64,000 nucleotides of DNA, taken from positions 124,001 to 188,000 of the forward strand of contig JABHDC010000245.1 of the NCBI GenBank assembly GCA_018673255.1, read 5' to 3'. Below the pieces are notes generated by a model. That model was not told the origin of the DNA. It did no database searches and saw only the letters and a program-made list of their open reading frames with translations. This document shows, one piece after another, positions 16,666-24,660 of the stretch. The position numbers and the translations under genes are program-made. Position 1 is the first letter of the stretch. Each line of letters opens with the position of its first letter. Source of the stretch: Gemmatimonadota bacterium. Its GTDB lineage: Bacteria > Latescibacterota > UBA2968 > UBA8231.

Positions 16666-17253
16666 CATTGAAGGCGATCGACATCGAGACGATTGATGTG
16701 GATCGCCTGGTGCCCCTGTTTGCTGACAATGTGCCGAATCGTGCCCTGCTCTATTCTGTTCTGGAAGGACAGAATCGGGCGAGCGTGATCGTCGATGACC
16801 TCTCGAATCCGTCGTCGTGTCTCCTGAGAACGAACTTCTGTGCGTTCACGTTCTGTGCAACGCAGGACGCGGGATTTCTCGCTGATGCGATCCAAGTTGT
16901 CTCGGTGTGAATGGCGGGATGAAATCGACGACACCTGCAATCCGCCGGTAGCGTTCCATCGGCGGAGCCCTGGTATCTGTCTCATGCGTGGCGACGAGAT
17001 TCTCTGCCAGGCCTATGCCCCATGGTGGGGGCGCGGCGTGACGGAGATCGGTGCGGTCACGGCCGAGGCGCATCGTCGCAAGGGTTACGCGAAGATGACA
17101 TGCGGGTATCTGGCCCGAGACTGCGAAGCTCTGGGATTCACAACACACTGGACCTGTCACGCGAGCAATGCGGGATCTGTAAAGGTTGCACAGGCGCTTG
17201 GGTTCCGGAGCGAACGGCCCTATGAATTGATTGAGTACACCAAGACGGATTGA
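16662..17253 (+). pseudogene. Split GNAT acetyltransferase (frameshift plus probable internal loss)
   Basis: Two frames together look like one acetyltransferase of the PF12746-like group. Frame A, 16662-16910, gives an N-terminal piece (LVPLFADNVPNRALLYSVL, then VIVDDLSNPSSCLLR) ending at a stop. Frame B, whose conserved part runs from about 16900 to 17253, gives the catalytic half: EIGAVTAEAHRRKGYAKM (acetyl-CoA binding R-x-x-G-x-A), THWTCHASNAGSVKVAQALGF. The summed length, about 195 residues, is shorter than the intact family, so a middle segment seems missing as well as the +1 shift. It could be a real decayed gene or a sequencing error; the missing segment argues for decay. Confidence 0.62.
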
Positions 17254-17268
17254 TGGCGGGAACGACAC

Positions 17269-19374
17269 ATGGAAACACACACTAATTCACACTGGGCAGA
17301 TGGCCTCACTCGTCACTGCCACATCGACTCCCACTTCGGCGATTTCAATGAGGTCTACGCACACTTCGATGCCCAGTCGACGGCCGACACCATTGCCGGT
17401 GCCAGTTTCCAGACGGCCACGTTCTTCGCCAAGTGCTGGGCTGGTTACTCCTATTACCCGACGGAGATCGGCACACCCCACCCGGGCCTAGCCTGTGACT
17501 TCACCGGCGAGCTTGCCGGGGCGCTGCAGCAACGCGGGGTGCGGCGCATGGTCTACTTCAACCTGGGCCAGGAGCGCCGCCTGCATCGTCAACATCCAGA
17601 GTGGATCGTCAACCGCGACCCCGCCGGTGTCGTGGCCGACACCGCGTCGCTGGGGGAGGTGGCCTCCATGTGTCAGCGCTCTGCCTACCTGGATAAATCC
17701 GGAATCCCGCAGATGCTGGAGATCATCGAGCGCTTCGACGTGGATGGCTTCTTCGTCGACATCTTCATGCACCAGACGCTGGAGGGGATCTGCTACTGTC
17801 CGAGCTGTGCGGAGGCTTTCGGTAACGATACTGGCATGGAGCTGCCCCGGCAGGACAGTGATGCTTCAGCCTTTGCCTATCGTCGCTGGGCGAATGACAC
17901 CCTGGCGGCGGTGGTGGAGCGCACGCACCGGGCCCTGACGGCACGCAAGCCGGATGTGCTGCTGCTGATCAACTGGGGCTATATGGCGCGATTTCCCGTC
18001 ACGCCACCGTCCTACATCCGCCAGCTCACGTGGGATACGCCGGTACCGAAGGTGGGCAACTTCGCCTGGAACTTCTCCTTCGAGTCGCGTTATCTGTCGA
18101 GCCTGCGGGATGTGACCTGGAGTGTGATGAATACACGCGGTAACACGTGGATGGAGTATTCGCTGCGCGAGCCGGAAGCGTTGCTGCAGGAGTGTGCGAC
18201 GGCTGTGGCCGCTGGCGGTGGCACCTATCTGGCAGATGTCGGCCACCCCTCGGGACAACTGGAACCAGCGGTCTACGATCTGTTCACCCGCGTCAACGAC
18301 CGCAGTCGCGAGTTGGAGCCATGGACACGTGACGTGGAACCGGTGCCTGATGTGCTGGTCCTGCACTCGGCAGATTCGGTGTGGTCGAAGACGCCGTGCA
18401 AGCCGTGCCCAGTATGGACGCCGGGCCCGGGTTACTGGTCGGTATGCGGCGCCCACAAGGCACTGACTGAGGCGCATGTGCAGATGATGATCTGCAACAG
18501 CGATCGACTACCCGATCTACTGGGTGAATCTCGGGCGCTGGTGCTGCCCGACCAGGTCATTCTGAGCCAGCGTGAAGCCGACGCCATCCGACAGTTTGTC
18601 GAGCAGGGGGGCGCGCTGTTGGCTTTTGCCAACACCGGCGTTCGTGGTGCCGACAATCAACCCCTGGACGATTCGATACTTGCCGACGTGCTCGGAGTGC
18701 GGTGCCATGGCCTCACACCGTATTCCACAGCGTACCTGCGGGTACCGGTGGATTCTGGCATACCGGGCGTTCCGGCGATGGACGTGCCGGTTGTGGGCCC
18801 CTCCGTTCGGGTGGAAACAGCAGGGGCGCATCAGATTTTCGAGTATATCCCGCCCTACGAACACATTGTCGGCGTCTCACCCTATGGCGGCATGGCGGCT
18901 GGTACCCCGCCGCCGGCTTTGGAGGCGGAGGGACCTGCGGTCACCTTCCACACCTACGGCAAGGGGGCGGTTGTGCATTGCGCCCTCGATCTGTGCTCGG
19001 CCGTATACACAGAGGCCAATCCGATGCTACGTCGGTTGATGATCGACCTGCTGGATCGAGTGCATCCGCGATCCCAACGAACGATCCTCACAGACCAGGC
19101 GCCCATGAATGTCGAGATCTTCTACAATCGTCGGGGTCGTGAGCGCTTCGTTCACCTGGTCAACTACGCCGGCGACAAGCGCGAAACTGGAACACCACAG
19201 ACTCAGGACCTGCAGCCGTACCACGACATCGGCATCTCTCTGGCTCTCGGAACACAGGGGCGCGTGACTGAATTGCCCGGGGGACGAGAGGTAGCCGCTG
19301 AGATGATCGATGGCCGGTTGTGTTTCAAGGCCGCTGTAATCGGTGCGCACTCGGTGTATCGAATTGAGACCTGA
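17269..19374 (+). CDS. GHL6-type glycoside hydrolase-like protein with beta-galactosidase trimerisation domain
   Basis: 701 residues. The N-terminal third is a TIM barrel of the hypothetical glycosyl hydrolase 6 type: HCHIDSHFGDFNEVYAHFDA, GVRRMVYFNLGQERRLHRQH, DGFFVDIFMHQTLEGICYCP. The acids in FFVDIF and neighbours are candidate catalytic groups. From about residue 365 there is a glutamine-amidotransferase-like beta-galactosidase trimerisation domain (VPDVLVLHSADSVWSK, EADAIRQFVEQGGALLAFAN). The C-terminal part (FYNRRGRERFVHLVNYAGD) is a beta-sandwich. No signal peptide is visible. A role in breaking down fucose- or galactose-containing glycans is inferred from relatives only. GGGAA precedes the start. 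Confidence 0.85.
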   Translation: METHTNSHWADGLTRHCHIDSHFGDFNEVYAHFDAQSTADTIAGASFQTATFFAKCWAGYSYYPTEIGTPHPGLACDFTGELAGALQQRGVRRMVYFNLGQERRLHRQHPEWIVNRDPAGVVADTASLGEVASMCQRSAYLDKSGIPQMLEIIERFDVDGFFVDIFMHQTLEGICYCPSCAEAFGNDTGMELPRQDSDASAFAYRRWANDTLAAVVERTHRALTARKPDVLLLINWGYMARFPVTPPSYIRQLTWDTPVPKVGNFAWNFSFESRYLSSLRDVTWSVMNTRGNTWMEYSLREPEALLQECATAVAAGGGTYLADVGHPSGQLEPAVYDLFTRVNDRSRELEPWTRDVEPVPDVLVLHSADSVWSKTPCKPCPVWTPGPGYWSVCGAHKALTEAHVQMMICNSDRLPDLLGESRALVLPDQVILSQREADAIRQFVEQGGALLAFANTGVRGADNQPLDDSILADVLGVRCHGLTPYSTAYLRVPVDSGIPGVPAMDVPVVGPSVRVETAGAHQIFEYIPPYEHIVGVSPYGGMAAGTPPPALEAEGPAVTFHTYGKGAVVHCALDLCSAVYTEANPMLRRLMIDLLDRVHPRSQRTILTDQAPMNVEIFYNRRGRERFVHLVNYAGDKRETGTPQTQDLQPYHDIGISLALGTQGRVTELPGGREVAAEMIDGRLCFKAAVIGAHSVYRIET

Positions 19375-19442
19375 TGGGGGCTCGGTGGCTGGCCGTCACG
19401 ACGGTGAGGGAGGGTATGCGGGAGAGGTTAGCTCTTCACGCA

Positions 19443-19471
19443 TTGTGTAATTGTTTTTAATAAGGTATTAT
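19443..19471 (+). promoter_or_regulatory. Sigma-70-type promoter of the HigBA-like pair
   Basis: TTGTGT at 19443-19448 and TATTAT at 19466-19471 are separated by 17 bp in an AT-rich patch unlike the surrounding DNA. The start codon of the toxin follows only 8 bp after the -10 box, so the transcript would have almost no leader. Confidence 0.6.
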
Positions 19472-19479
19472 GAACGATA

Positions 19480-19752
19480 ATGTGGCACATTCTCGAACAT
19501 CACGATATTGGCAAAGCCTGCCGGAAAGCCCCTCCACAGGTACTGAAGAAGTATGAGCTGTGGAAGGACATTGTCTTCAGGCACGGTCCAGCGAAGCTGA
19601 AGGAATTCCCCGGGTTCGGCGACGAGCAGCTCATCGGGAACCGTGAAGGGCAGCGTGCATCCCGCCTCAGTCTGCAGTACCGGGTGATCTACACGGTTGA
19701 AGCGGATGTCGTGTCGGTCTACGTGCTCGAACTGACTGCGCATAACTATTGA
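19480..19752 (+). CDS. higB: HigB/RelE-type toxin
   Basis: 90 residues. The RelE/HigB fold is indicated by PPQVLKKYELWKDIVFRHGP, KEFPGFGDEQL, REGQRASRLSLQYRVIYTV and a final VSVYVLELTAHNY. These are typical of host-inhibition toxins that cut mRNA on the ribosome, with the Arg residues and the C-terminal His/Tyr as probable catalytic groups. The toxin gene precedes the antitoxin, which is the order of higBA and differs from the other TA pairs in this window. The start codon is nearly leaderless relative to the predicted promoter. Confidence 0.82.
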   Translation: MWHILEHHDIGKACRKAPPQVLKKYELWKDIVFRHGPAKLKEFPGFGDEQLIGNREGQRASRLSLQYRVIYTVEADVVSVYVLELTAHNY

Positions 19753-19764
19753 AAGGGAGTCAGT

Positions 19765-20034
19765 ATGAAGAGTGAGGAGTTTTCACCCGCCAGAAAGCGC
19801 GCTACCGTCTCGACGGGTGAGGCGATCCGAATGCTGCGCGATCTGAAAGGCTGGACGCAGGAAGAGCTTGCCCGACGGTCCGGTGTCAACGCCAAGAACA
19901 TCAGTCTGCTCGAGAACGACAGGGTCGATATCGGCAAGCGCCGGGCCGAGAAACTCGCGAAGGTCTTCAAGATTCATCCTGCTGTCATCATGTTTCCCGA
20001 ATACGAGGCAGACCTGATCCAGTCGGCAGCGTGA
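19765..20034 (+). CDS. higA: HigA-like XRE-family antitoxin
   Basis: 89 residues with one Cro/C1-type helix-turn-helix at about 22-70: GEAIRMLRDLKGWTQEELAR followed by SGVNAKNISLLENDRVDIG, where the recognition helix is NAKNISLLEN. The short C-terminal tail (PEYEADLIQSAA) probably contacts the toxin. It lies 12 bp after the toxin gene with AAAGGGAG as ribosome site. It neutralises the toxin and represses the shared promoter in known systems; here both are inferred from position. Confidence 0.85.
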   Translation: MKSEEFSPARKRATVSTGEAIRMLRDLKGWTQEELARRSGVNAKNISLLENDRVDIGKRRAEKLAKVFKIHPAVIMFPEYEADLIQSAA

Positions 20035-20142
20035 GTCGAAGGCTCGGTATCCGGGTCATCCCGAATTGCGAGAGTTGAATTGGATCTGAACATGAGCACC
20101 ATTCTGGATCCTGCAGGGCCGGAAATCGGTTCGACACCAGTG

Positions 20143-20160
20143 AGCTCTGGTTGCAGAGCT
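20143..20160 (+). other. Short perfect hairpin before the beta-helix gene
   Basis: AGCTCTG (20143-20149), loop GTTG, CAGAGCT (20154-20160), followed directly by AAAAAAGG and the start codon at 20171. The stem ends just before the ribosome site, so it could influence translation start. Function is unproven. Confidence 0.4.
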
Positions 20161-20170
20161 AAAAAAGGCG

Positions 20171-22312
20171 ATGGGGAAGATGGCGAAAGAAGTGATGCAG
20201 GTAGCTTCAGTTGAAGCTCTGTACGAGGCGGTGGCGACGGCTCGGCGGCTTCGAGGTGAACAGCCGAATTTGGCGATTGATATCGAGCTCCAGGCGGGGC
20301 TCTATCGGCTGGAGCGGTCTTTGGAACTGGGCGCTCAGGATTCTGGCACGGCTTCAGGCCCGCTGCGGATTCGGGCTGCGGATGGGGCTGAAGTTGTGTT
20401 CACGGGGTCGAGGGATCTGGGTCCCAGTCTACTCGGTGAGATCTCGTCGCCGGATGTCCTGAACCAGCTGAACGACAAGCAGAGAGAGCACCTTGTCGAA
20501 ATCTCAATGGAGGCGGCGGGCATCCCACCCGTGGAGGAGATCGAGCAACGGGGTCCGCCACCGATAGAGTTGTTCTTTCAGGGTCAGCGGTTGCCGCTGT
20601 CGCGCTTTCCGAAACAGGACTGGTTGCAGATCGAGGATGTGCCGCAGGATGGTCCCGAGTTGCTGCACGAGGGGCTGGATCGGGAGAAGCGTTACCACGA
20701 TGTGCCCGTTGGCCGTCACTATGGGCGCTTTGTCTATCCCGGCGATCGGCCCAAGGCCTGGGGGTTCCACAACGAAATCCTCGCGCACGGCTACTGGACC
20801 TGGGACTGGAGTGATTCGGTGCAGACAGTGGCGCGCATCGATACCGCGGAGCGCTGTGTCATTCTGGCTGAGCCGCATCACAACTACGGGTACACGACGC
20901 AGCAGCGGTTCGCCTTCTGCAATGCGTTGGAAGAGGTCGATGGGCCGGGGTCATGGTGCTTCCATCGTCGCACCGGTCGGATCTATCTGTGGCCGCCGGA
21001 GGGCAGTGGTGAACCGTCTGCTGATCTGACGGTGTCGGTGCTGCGTGAGCCGCTGCTCCGCGTGCGCGAGGCGTCTCACTTGTGCATTGAGGGCATTGTC
21101 TTCTGCGAGTCGCTGGGCTCGGGCGTGGTGATCGAGGCGTCCGAGGATGTCTGCGTCTCGGGTTGCACCTTCACGCGGCTGGGCAATACGGCGGTCGAGG
21201 TGGAGGGCACACGGAACCGCGTGAATTCCTGCGACTTCCAGGACCTGTCGTTGGGTGCGATCTATGTGGATGGCGGGGATCGGGCGACGATCACGCCGGG
21301 CGACAATCACATCGACAACAACCACATCCACCATTTCAGCAAATGGATTCGGACCTATCAGTATGCGGTGAGTGTGAGTGGCGTGGGCCAGCGTATCACG
21401 CACAACCTGGTGCATGACGCGCCGCAGGAGGCGATGCGTTTTGGTGGCAATGAACATCTCTTCGAGTTCAATGAGATCCACAGCATCGTCAAGGAGACGG
21501 GGGACTCGGGGGCGATCCATACAGGGCGCGACTGGACCTGGCGTGGCACGGTGCTGCGATACAATCTGATCCACGGGCTCGCCGGTGAAGGGCTGCATGG
21601 CGCCATGGGCATCTATTTGGATGACTTCATGAGCGACACGGTGATCGAGGGTAACATCCTCTGCAATGCAGGGCGGGCGGCATTCCTGGGTGGCGGCCGC
21701 GACAACAGGGTGGAGAACAATCTCTTCATCGCCTGTAAGGCATCTGTCCACCTGGATGCGCGCGGCACGAGCTGGGCGGCCTACTACTTCGATGGCACAT
21801 TTCCGTGGTGTTTCGATGCGATGGAGGCGATGAACTACAGCAAGCCGCCATACTCAGAGAAGTATCCGAAGCTGCTGGAGCTCTATGATGACGAACCCGC
21901 CCAACCGAAGAACAACGTCGTGCGTCGCAATGTCTCTTTTGGTGGTCTGTGGATCGAGTTCAGGGACCAGGTGCGGATCACGGACGTGACACACGAGCTG
22001 AACTACGTTGCGGATGACATTCTGAGTGAGCAGCTGAAGGAAGAGCTGGATGTGGATCCGTATTTCCTCAACATCGATGGGGCCGAACCCTACGATCGGC
22101 TCGAGTCGTCGGGCGAACCGAGCGAGGCATTCATGAAGGGTGGGAACGTGGTGGCCCACGGGGCCGTGCCGGCGCCGGGATGGAAGGAGCGGGACTTCAC
22201 GGTTGATAAGGAAGTGGCCGAGCAGATCGGGTTTGTGCAGATCCCGTTCGAGAAGATCGGGTTGTATCTGGATGCGTGGCGGGATGAGTTGGTGGAAGGA
22301 GATAGACTGTGA
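20171..22312 (+). CDS. Right-handed parallel beta-helix protein (GH141-like)
   Basis: 713 residues. The N terminus has an IELQAGLYRLERSLEL cap and GPLRIRAADGAEVVFTGSRD, which is how GH141-type beta-helix proteins open. From about residue 290 on there are rung-like repeats rich in N, G and H: SHLCIEGIVFCES, EDVCVSGCTFTRLGNTAVEV, GDNHIDNNHIHHFSK, ITHNLVHDAPQEAMRFGG, SDTVIEGNILCNAGRAAFLG, DNRVENNLFIACKA. No signal peptide is seen. The family includes plant-polysaccharide glycosidases and lyases; specificity cannot be read. The last codons overlap the following phosphatase gene by 4 bases. I kept the ATG at 20171 because AAGG precedes it. Confidence 0.85.
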   Translation: MGKMAKEVMQVASVEALYEAVATARRLRGEQPNLAIDIELQAGLYRLERSLELGAQDSGTASGPLRIRAADGAEVVFTGSRDLGPSLLGEISSPDVLNQLNDKQREHLVEISMEAAGIPPVEEIEQRGPPPIELFFQGQRLPLSRFPKQDWLQIEDVPQDGPELLHEGLDREKRYHDVPVGRHYGRFVYPGDRPKAWGFHNEILAHGYWTWDWSDSVQTVARIDTAERCVILAEPHHNYGYTTQQRFAFCNALEEVDGPGSWCFHRRTGRIYLWPPEGSGEPSADLTVSVLREPLLRVREASHLCIEGIVFCESLGSGVVIEASEDVCVSGCTFTRLGNTAVEVEGTRNRVNSCDFQDLSLGAIYVDGGDRATITPGDNHIDNNHIHHFSKWIRTYQYAVSVSGVGQRITHNLVHDAPQEAMRFGGNEHLFEFNEIHSIVKETGDSGAIHTGRDWTWRGTVLRYNLIHGLAGEGLHGAMGIYLDDFMSDTVIEGNILCNAGRAAFLGGGRDNRVENNLFIACKASVHLDARGTSWAAYYFDGTFPWCFDAMEAMNYSKPPYSEKYPKLLELYDDEPAQPKNNVVRRNVSFGGLWIEFRDQVRITDVTHELNYVADDILSEQLKEELDVDPYFLNIDGAEPYDRLESSGEPSEAFMKGGNVVAHGAVPAPGWKERDFTVDKEVAEQIGFVQIPFEKIGLYLDAWRDELVEGDRL

Positions 22313-22800
22313 AGATCAGCGTCATCTGCCACGGCAATATTGCCAGGAGTCAGATACTCCATCACTACCTGGATGACTATGCCGCCAAGGCGTCCTTGAG
22401 CATTGATCTGTTCTCGTGTGGCACTGCCCCCCTGGAGGCCTATCCGGATTCGGATGACCTGTTGGCCGACGTCCAGAGTGAGTTGAAAAGAAGAGGCCTG
22501 AATGCGTCTGTGAAGCGCAATGTCCTCGATGAAGAGGCGCAGCAACACCTGGTGGATTCAGACGTCGTGTTGGTAGCGGATGTCAATCGGAAGCAGGAAG
22601 TACTCTCCTTGCTCGCTGGAAAGATTCAGGCTCAGAGAGTCATGTTGTTCTATGAGTTCATCGAAGAGGGACCGAAGGATTTCGTCGACACCTATGATGC
22701 AGAAAAGGGCGCGCAGGACCCGGCGAGGTTCGCTCGTTGTTTCGACGAACTTGAGAGAATCGCGAAGCTTGCAGTGGACCGGATTCGGAGAACCGGGTAG
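22309..22800 (+). CDS. Low-molecular-weight protein tyrosine phosphatase-like protein
   Basis: 163 residues from a GTG that overlaps the preceding stop (GTGA). The phosphatase loop C7-HGNIA-R13-S14 matches CX5RS of the LMW-PTP family. FSCGTAPLEAYPDSD follows, then HLVDSDVVLVADVNRK and a late D-P pair in KGAQDPARF that would be the general acid. Family members dephosphorylate tyrosine kinases or, in the arsenate reductase branch, reduce arsenate. Translational coupling to a beta-helix glycan enzyme is unusual for this family and suggests a common transcript; no kinase partner is adjacent. Confidence 0.87.
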   Translation: MKISVICHGNIARSQILHHYLDDYAAKASLSIDLFSCGTAPLEAYPDSDDLLADVQSELKRRGLNASVKRNVLDEEAQQHLVDSDVVLVADVNRKQEVLSLLAGKIQAQRVMLFYEFIEEGPKDFVDTYDAEKGAQDPARFARCFDELERIAKLAVDRIRRTG

Positions 22801-22863
22801 GGTGCGGCGGAACACAATTGCCGTTTGATCCACTCTCCAGGACTCTCGTTATCCTCCGTAAGG

Positions 22864-22884
22864 GCTCTGCCGACTGAGCAGAGC
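22864..22884 (+). other. Hairpin in the DUF4091 leader
   Basis: GCTCTGC (22864-22870), loop CGACTGA, GCAGAGC (22878-22884): a perfect 7-bp stem 44 bp before the start at 22928. It shares the GCTCTG/CAGAGC arms with the hairpin at 20143. There is no T-run, so it is not a clear terminator. Confidence 0.35.
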
Positions 22885-22927
22885 TTCTGTTGGACGAGTG
22901 ACATCGTAGAGACAAGGAGTGGCCATC

Positions 22928-24502
22928 ATGCGCGCCGAACTCAGAGACAGCCTCGAATTCCTCTACGCCGATTCGACGATCGGCAAGCGGCCCTGCTCCT
23001 CTACCGCCGTCGATACGCCTCGCAATGTGGTGGCCAGTGTCCACGTGCTCCTCAACGATGTGCCCGTCGACAAGCGGATTCGTCTCTGGGTCGTCAGCAA
23101 GGGACGCACGGTTCAGCAGGCGGCCTGGTTTCGCTTGATCGACGTCCCCGTCGAGACCAACACGGGCACGGTCGGCTTCATCGAGAGAGATGGAGACGTC
23201 AACCCGCACGTGGCGCGCCGCGCGCCCTTCCGTGTCTTCGATGCGATGGAACCGATCGGCTCGTCCGTGAAAGCTGCGGCGCCGATCACTGCGCTGCGTC
23301 TTCACCTGCCGGCCACTGGCCGTCCCGGCGAGCGTGAGTACACCATCGCCATTGAGGTTGGCGGCGAGTGCTGCGAGCTCACGGTCACCGTCCGGGCCCA
23401 TTTCGCAGTCGTGCCACCGGTCGGTGAAGGGAGCTTTCCTTACACCAACTGGTTCACGCTGGACCTGATGGCGGAGCGTCACGGGTTGGAGAGGTGGAGT
23501 TCCGGCCACTGGCGGATGATTCGCAGATACGCCGACCTCATGGCGCACGGCCGCCAGAATACCTTCTGGGTCCCGCTCCAGTACATCTTCCATATGGAGA
23601 ACGGGCTGCCCGTCCTCGATCGGCAGCGTCTGCGCCGCATCGTCAAATTGTTCACCGATGCGGGCATGTACTACATCGAAGGGGGCCACGTCGCCGGTCG
23701 TACCGGTGGCGAGTGGTCGGCCACCACCTTCGATATCTCTCTGGCCAGCGGGGTGCGCGCCACGTCCCCAGAGGGGAACGCCATGCTCGCCGCCATCGGT
23801 CGGCAGCTGGTCAACGAGATCGATCGCCAGGGCTGGCGCGACCGCTGGATTCAGCACGTCACCGACGAGCCGGCGGCCACCAACGCCGATGACTACCGCA
23901 TTCTCTGCGGTATGGTCCGGCGTCACATGCCCGGCCTGCCCACCCTCGACGCGACCGAAGATCCCACCATGGCCGGATCAGTCGACATCTGGTGCCCCCA
24001 GGTCCAGGAGTATCAGAAACACCGCGACCTGTTCGACGCCGCCCGCGCCACCGGTGACCGGATCTGGTTCTATACCTGCTGCTTCCCGGGGGGACCCTGG
24101 CTCAACCGCCTGCTCGATGAAGAGTTGCTGCGCCCGACCCTCTTCGGCTGGGCGGCAGCCCTCTACGATCTGCACGGCTATCTCCACTGGGGTCTCAATC
24201 ACTACAAGTCGTTCCAGGACCCCTTTGAGCAGTCCGTCGTCGATCACGGCGGCAGCAACTGCCTGCCCCCGGGCGACACGCACATCGTCTACCCGGGGAC
24301 CAACGGTCCCTGGTCCAGCCTCCGTCTCGAAGCCCAACGCGAAGGCTGCGAGGACTACGAACTGCTGCAACGCCTCAAAGGGCGGGATCCAAAGAAGGCG
24401 CGTGCCATCACACGCCGCGCCATTCGTGGCTTCGATGAGTACACGAAGAAGGCGAGCACACTGCGCGCCGCTCGACGGGCCCTGCTCGAAGCGCTGGGGT
24501 AG
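22928..24502 (+). CDS. DUF4091 (GH123-like) glycoside hydrolase-like protein
   Basis: 524 residues from the ATG at 22928, chosen because AAGGAG lies 8 bases upstream. The N-terminal 160 residues are a beta-sandwich (PRNVVASVHVLLNDVPVDKR; REYTIAIEVGGECCELTV). The central TIM barrel has HWRMIRRYADLMAHGRQNTF, and a candidate catalytic acid pair in QHVTDEPAATNADDY. The C-terminal region, DTHIVYPGTNGPWSSLRLEA then REGCEDYELLQRL, is the DUF4091 signature. GH123-type enzymes are N-acetyl-galactosaminidases; the exact substrate here is not known. No signal peptide. Confidence 0.87.
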   Translation: MRAELRDSLEFLYADSTIGKRPCSSTAVDTPRNVVASVHVLLNDVPVDKRIRLWVVSKGRTVQQAAWFRLIDVPVETNTGTVGFIERDGDVNPHVARRAPFRVFDAMEPIGSSVKAAAPITALRLHLPATGRPGEREYTIAIEVGGECCELTVTVRAHFAVVPPVGEGSFPYTNWFTLDLMAERHGLERWSSGHWRMIRRYADLMAHGRQNTFWVPLQYIFHMENGLPVLDRQRLRRIVKLFTDAGMYYIEGGHVAGRTGGEWSATTFDISLASGVRATSPEGNAMLAAIGRQLVNEIDRQGWRDRWIQHVTDEPAATNADDYRILCGMVRRHMPGLPTLDATEDPTMAGSVDIWCPQVQEYQKHRDLFDAARATGDRIWFYTCCFPGGPWLNRLLDEELLRPTLFGWAAALYDLHGYLHWGLNHYKSFQDPFEQSVVDHGGSNCLPPGDTHIVYPGTNGPWSSLRLEAQREGCEDYELLQRLKGRDPKKARAITRRAIRGFDEYTKKASTLRAARRALLEALG

Positions 24503-24660
24503 TGGCGGAGACGCGGTTGAGGTGGTGAGGAGAAGCTACCCGACGCACGGGTAAATGGTCGGAGTACCGAAGTCACGATCCTTGACCCACGGTCGGCGAC
24601 GCTATTTCCTGTCCAGCCCCTGCCTGTCCAGGACAGACCTCCTCCTCATCGATCGCAGCC
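24503..24660. other. Leader region of the propeller kinase gene
   Basis: 158 bp without a gene. It holds a short inverted repeat CTGTCC-A-GGACAG at 24624-24636 about 25 bp before the ATG, a possible regulator site, and a weak ACCCG/CGGGT stem near 24540. No clear ribosome site precedes the ATG at 24661. Confidence 0.3.

Noticed and set aside
20085..20165. tRNA-like GGTTCGA before the beta-helix gene
   Set aside because: No acceptor, D or anticodon stems can be formed around it.
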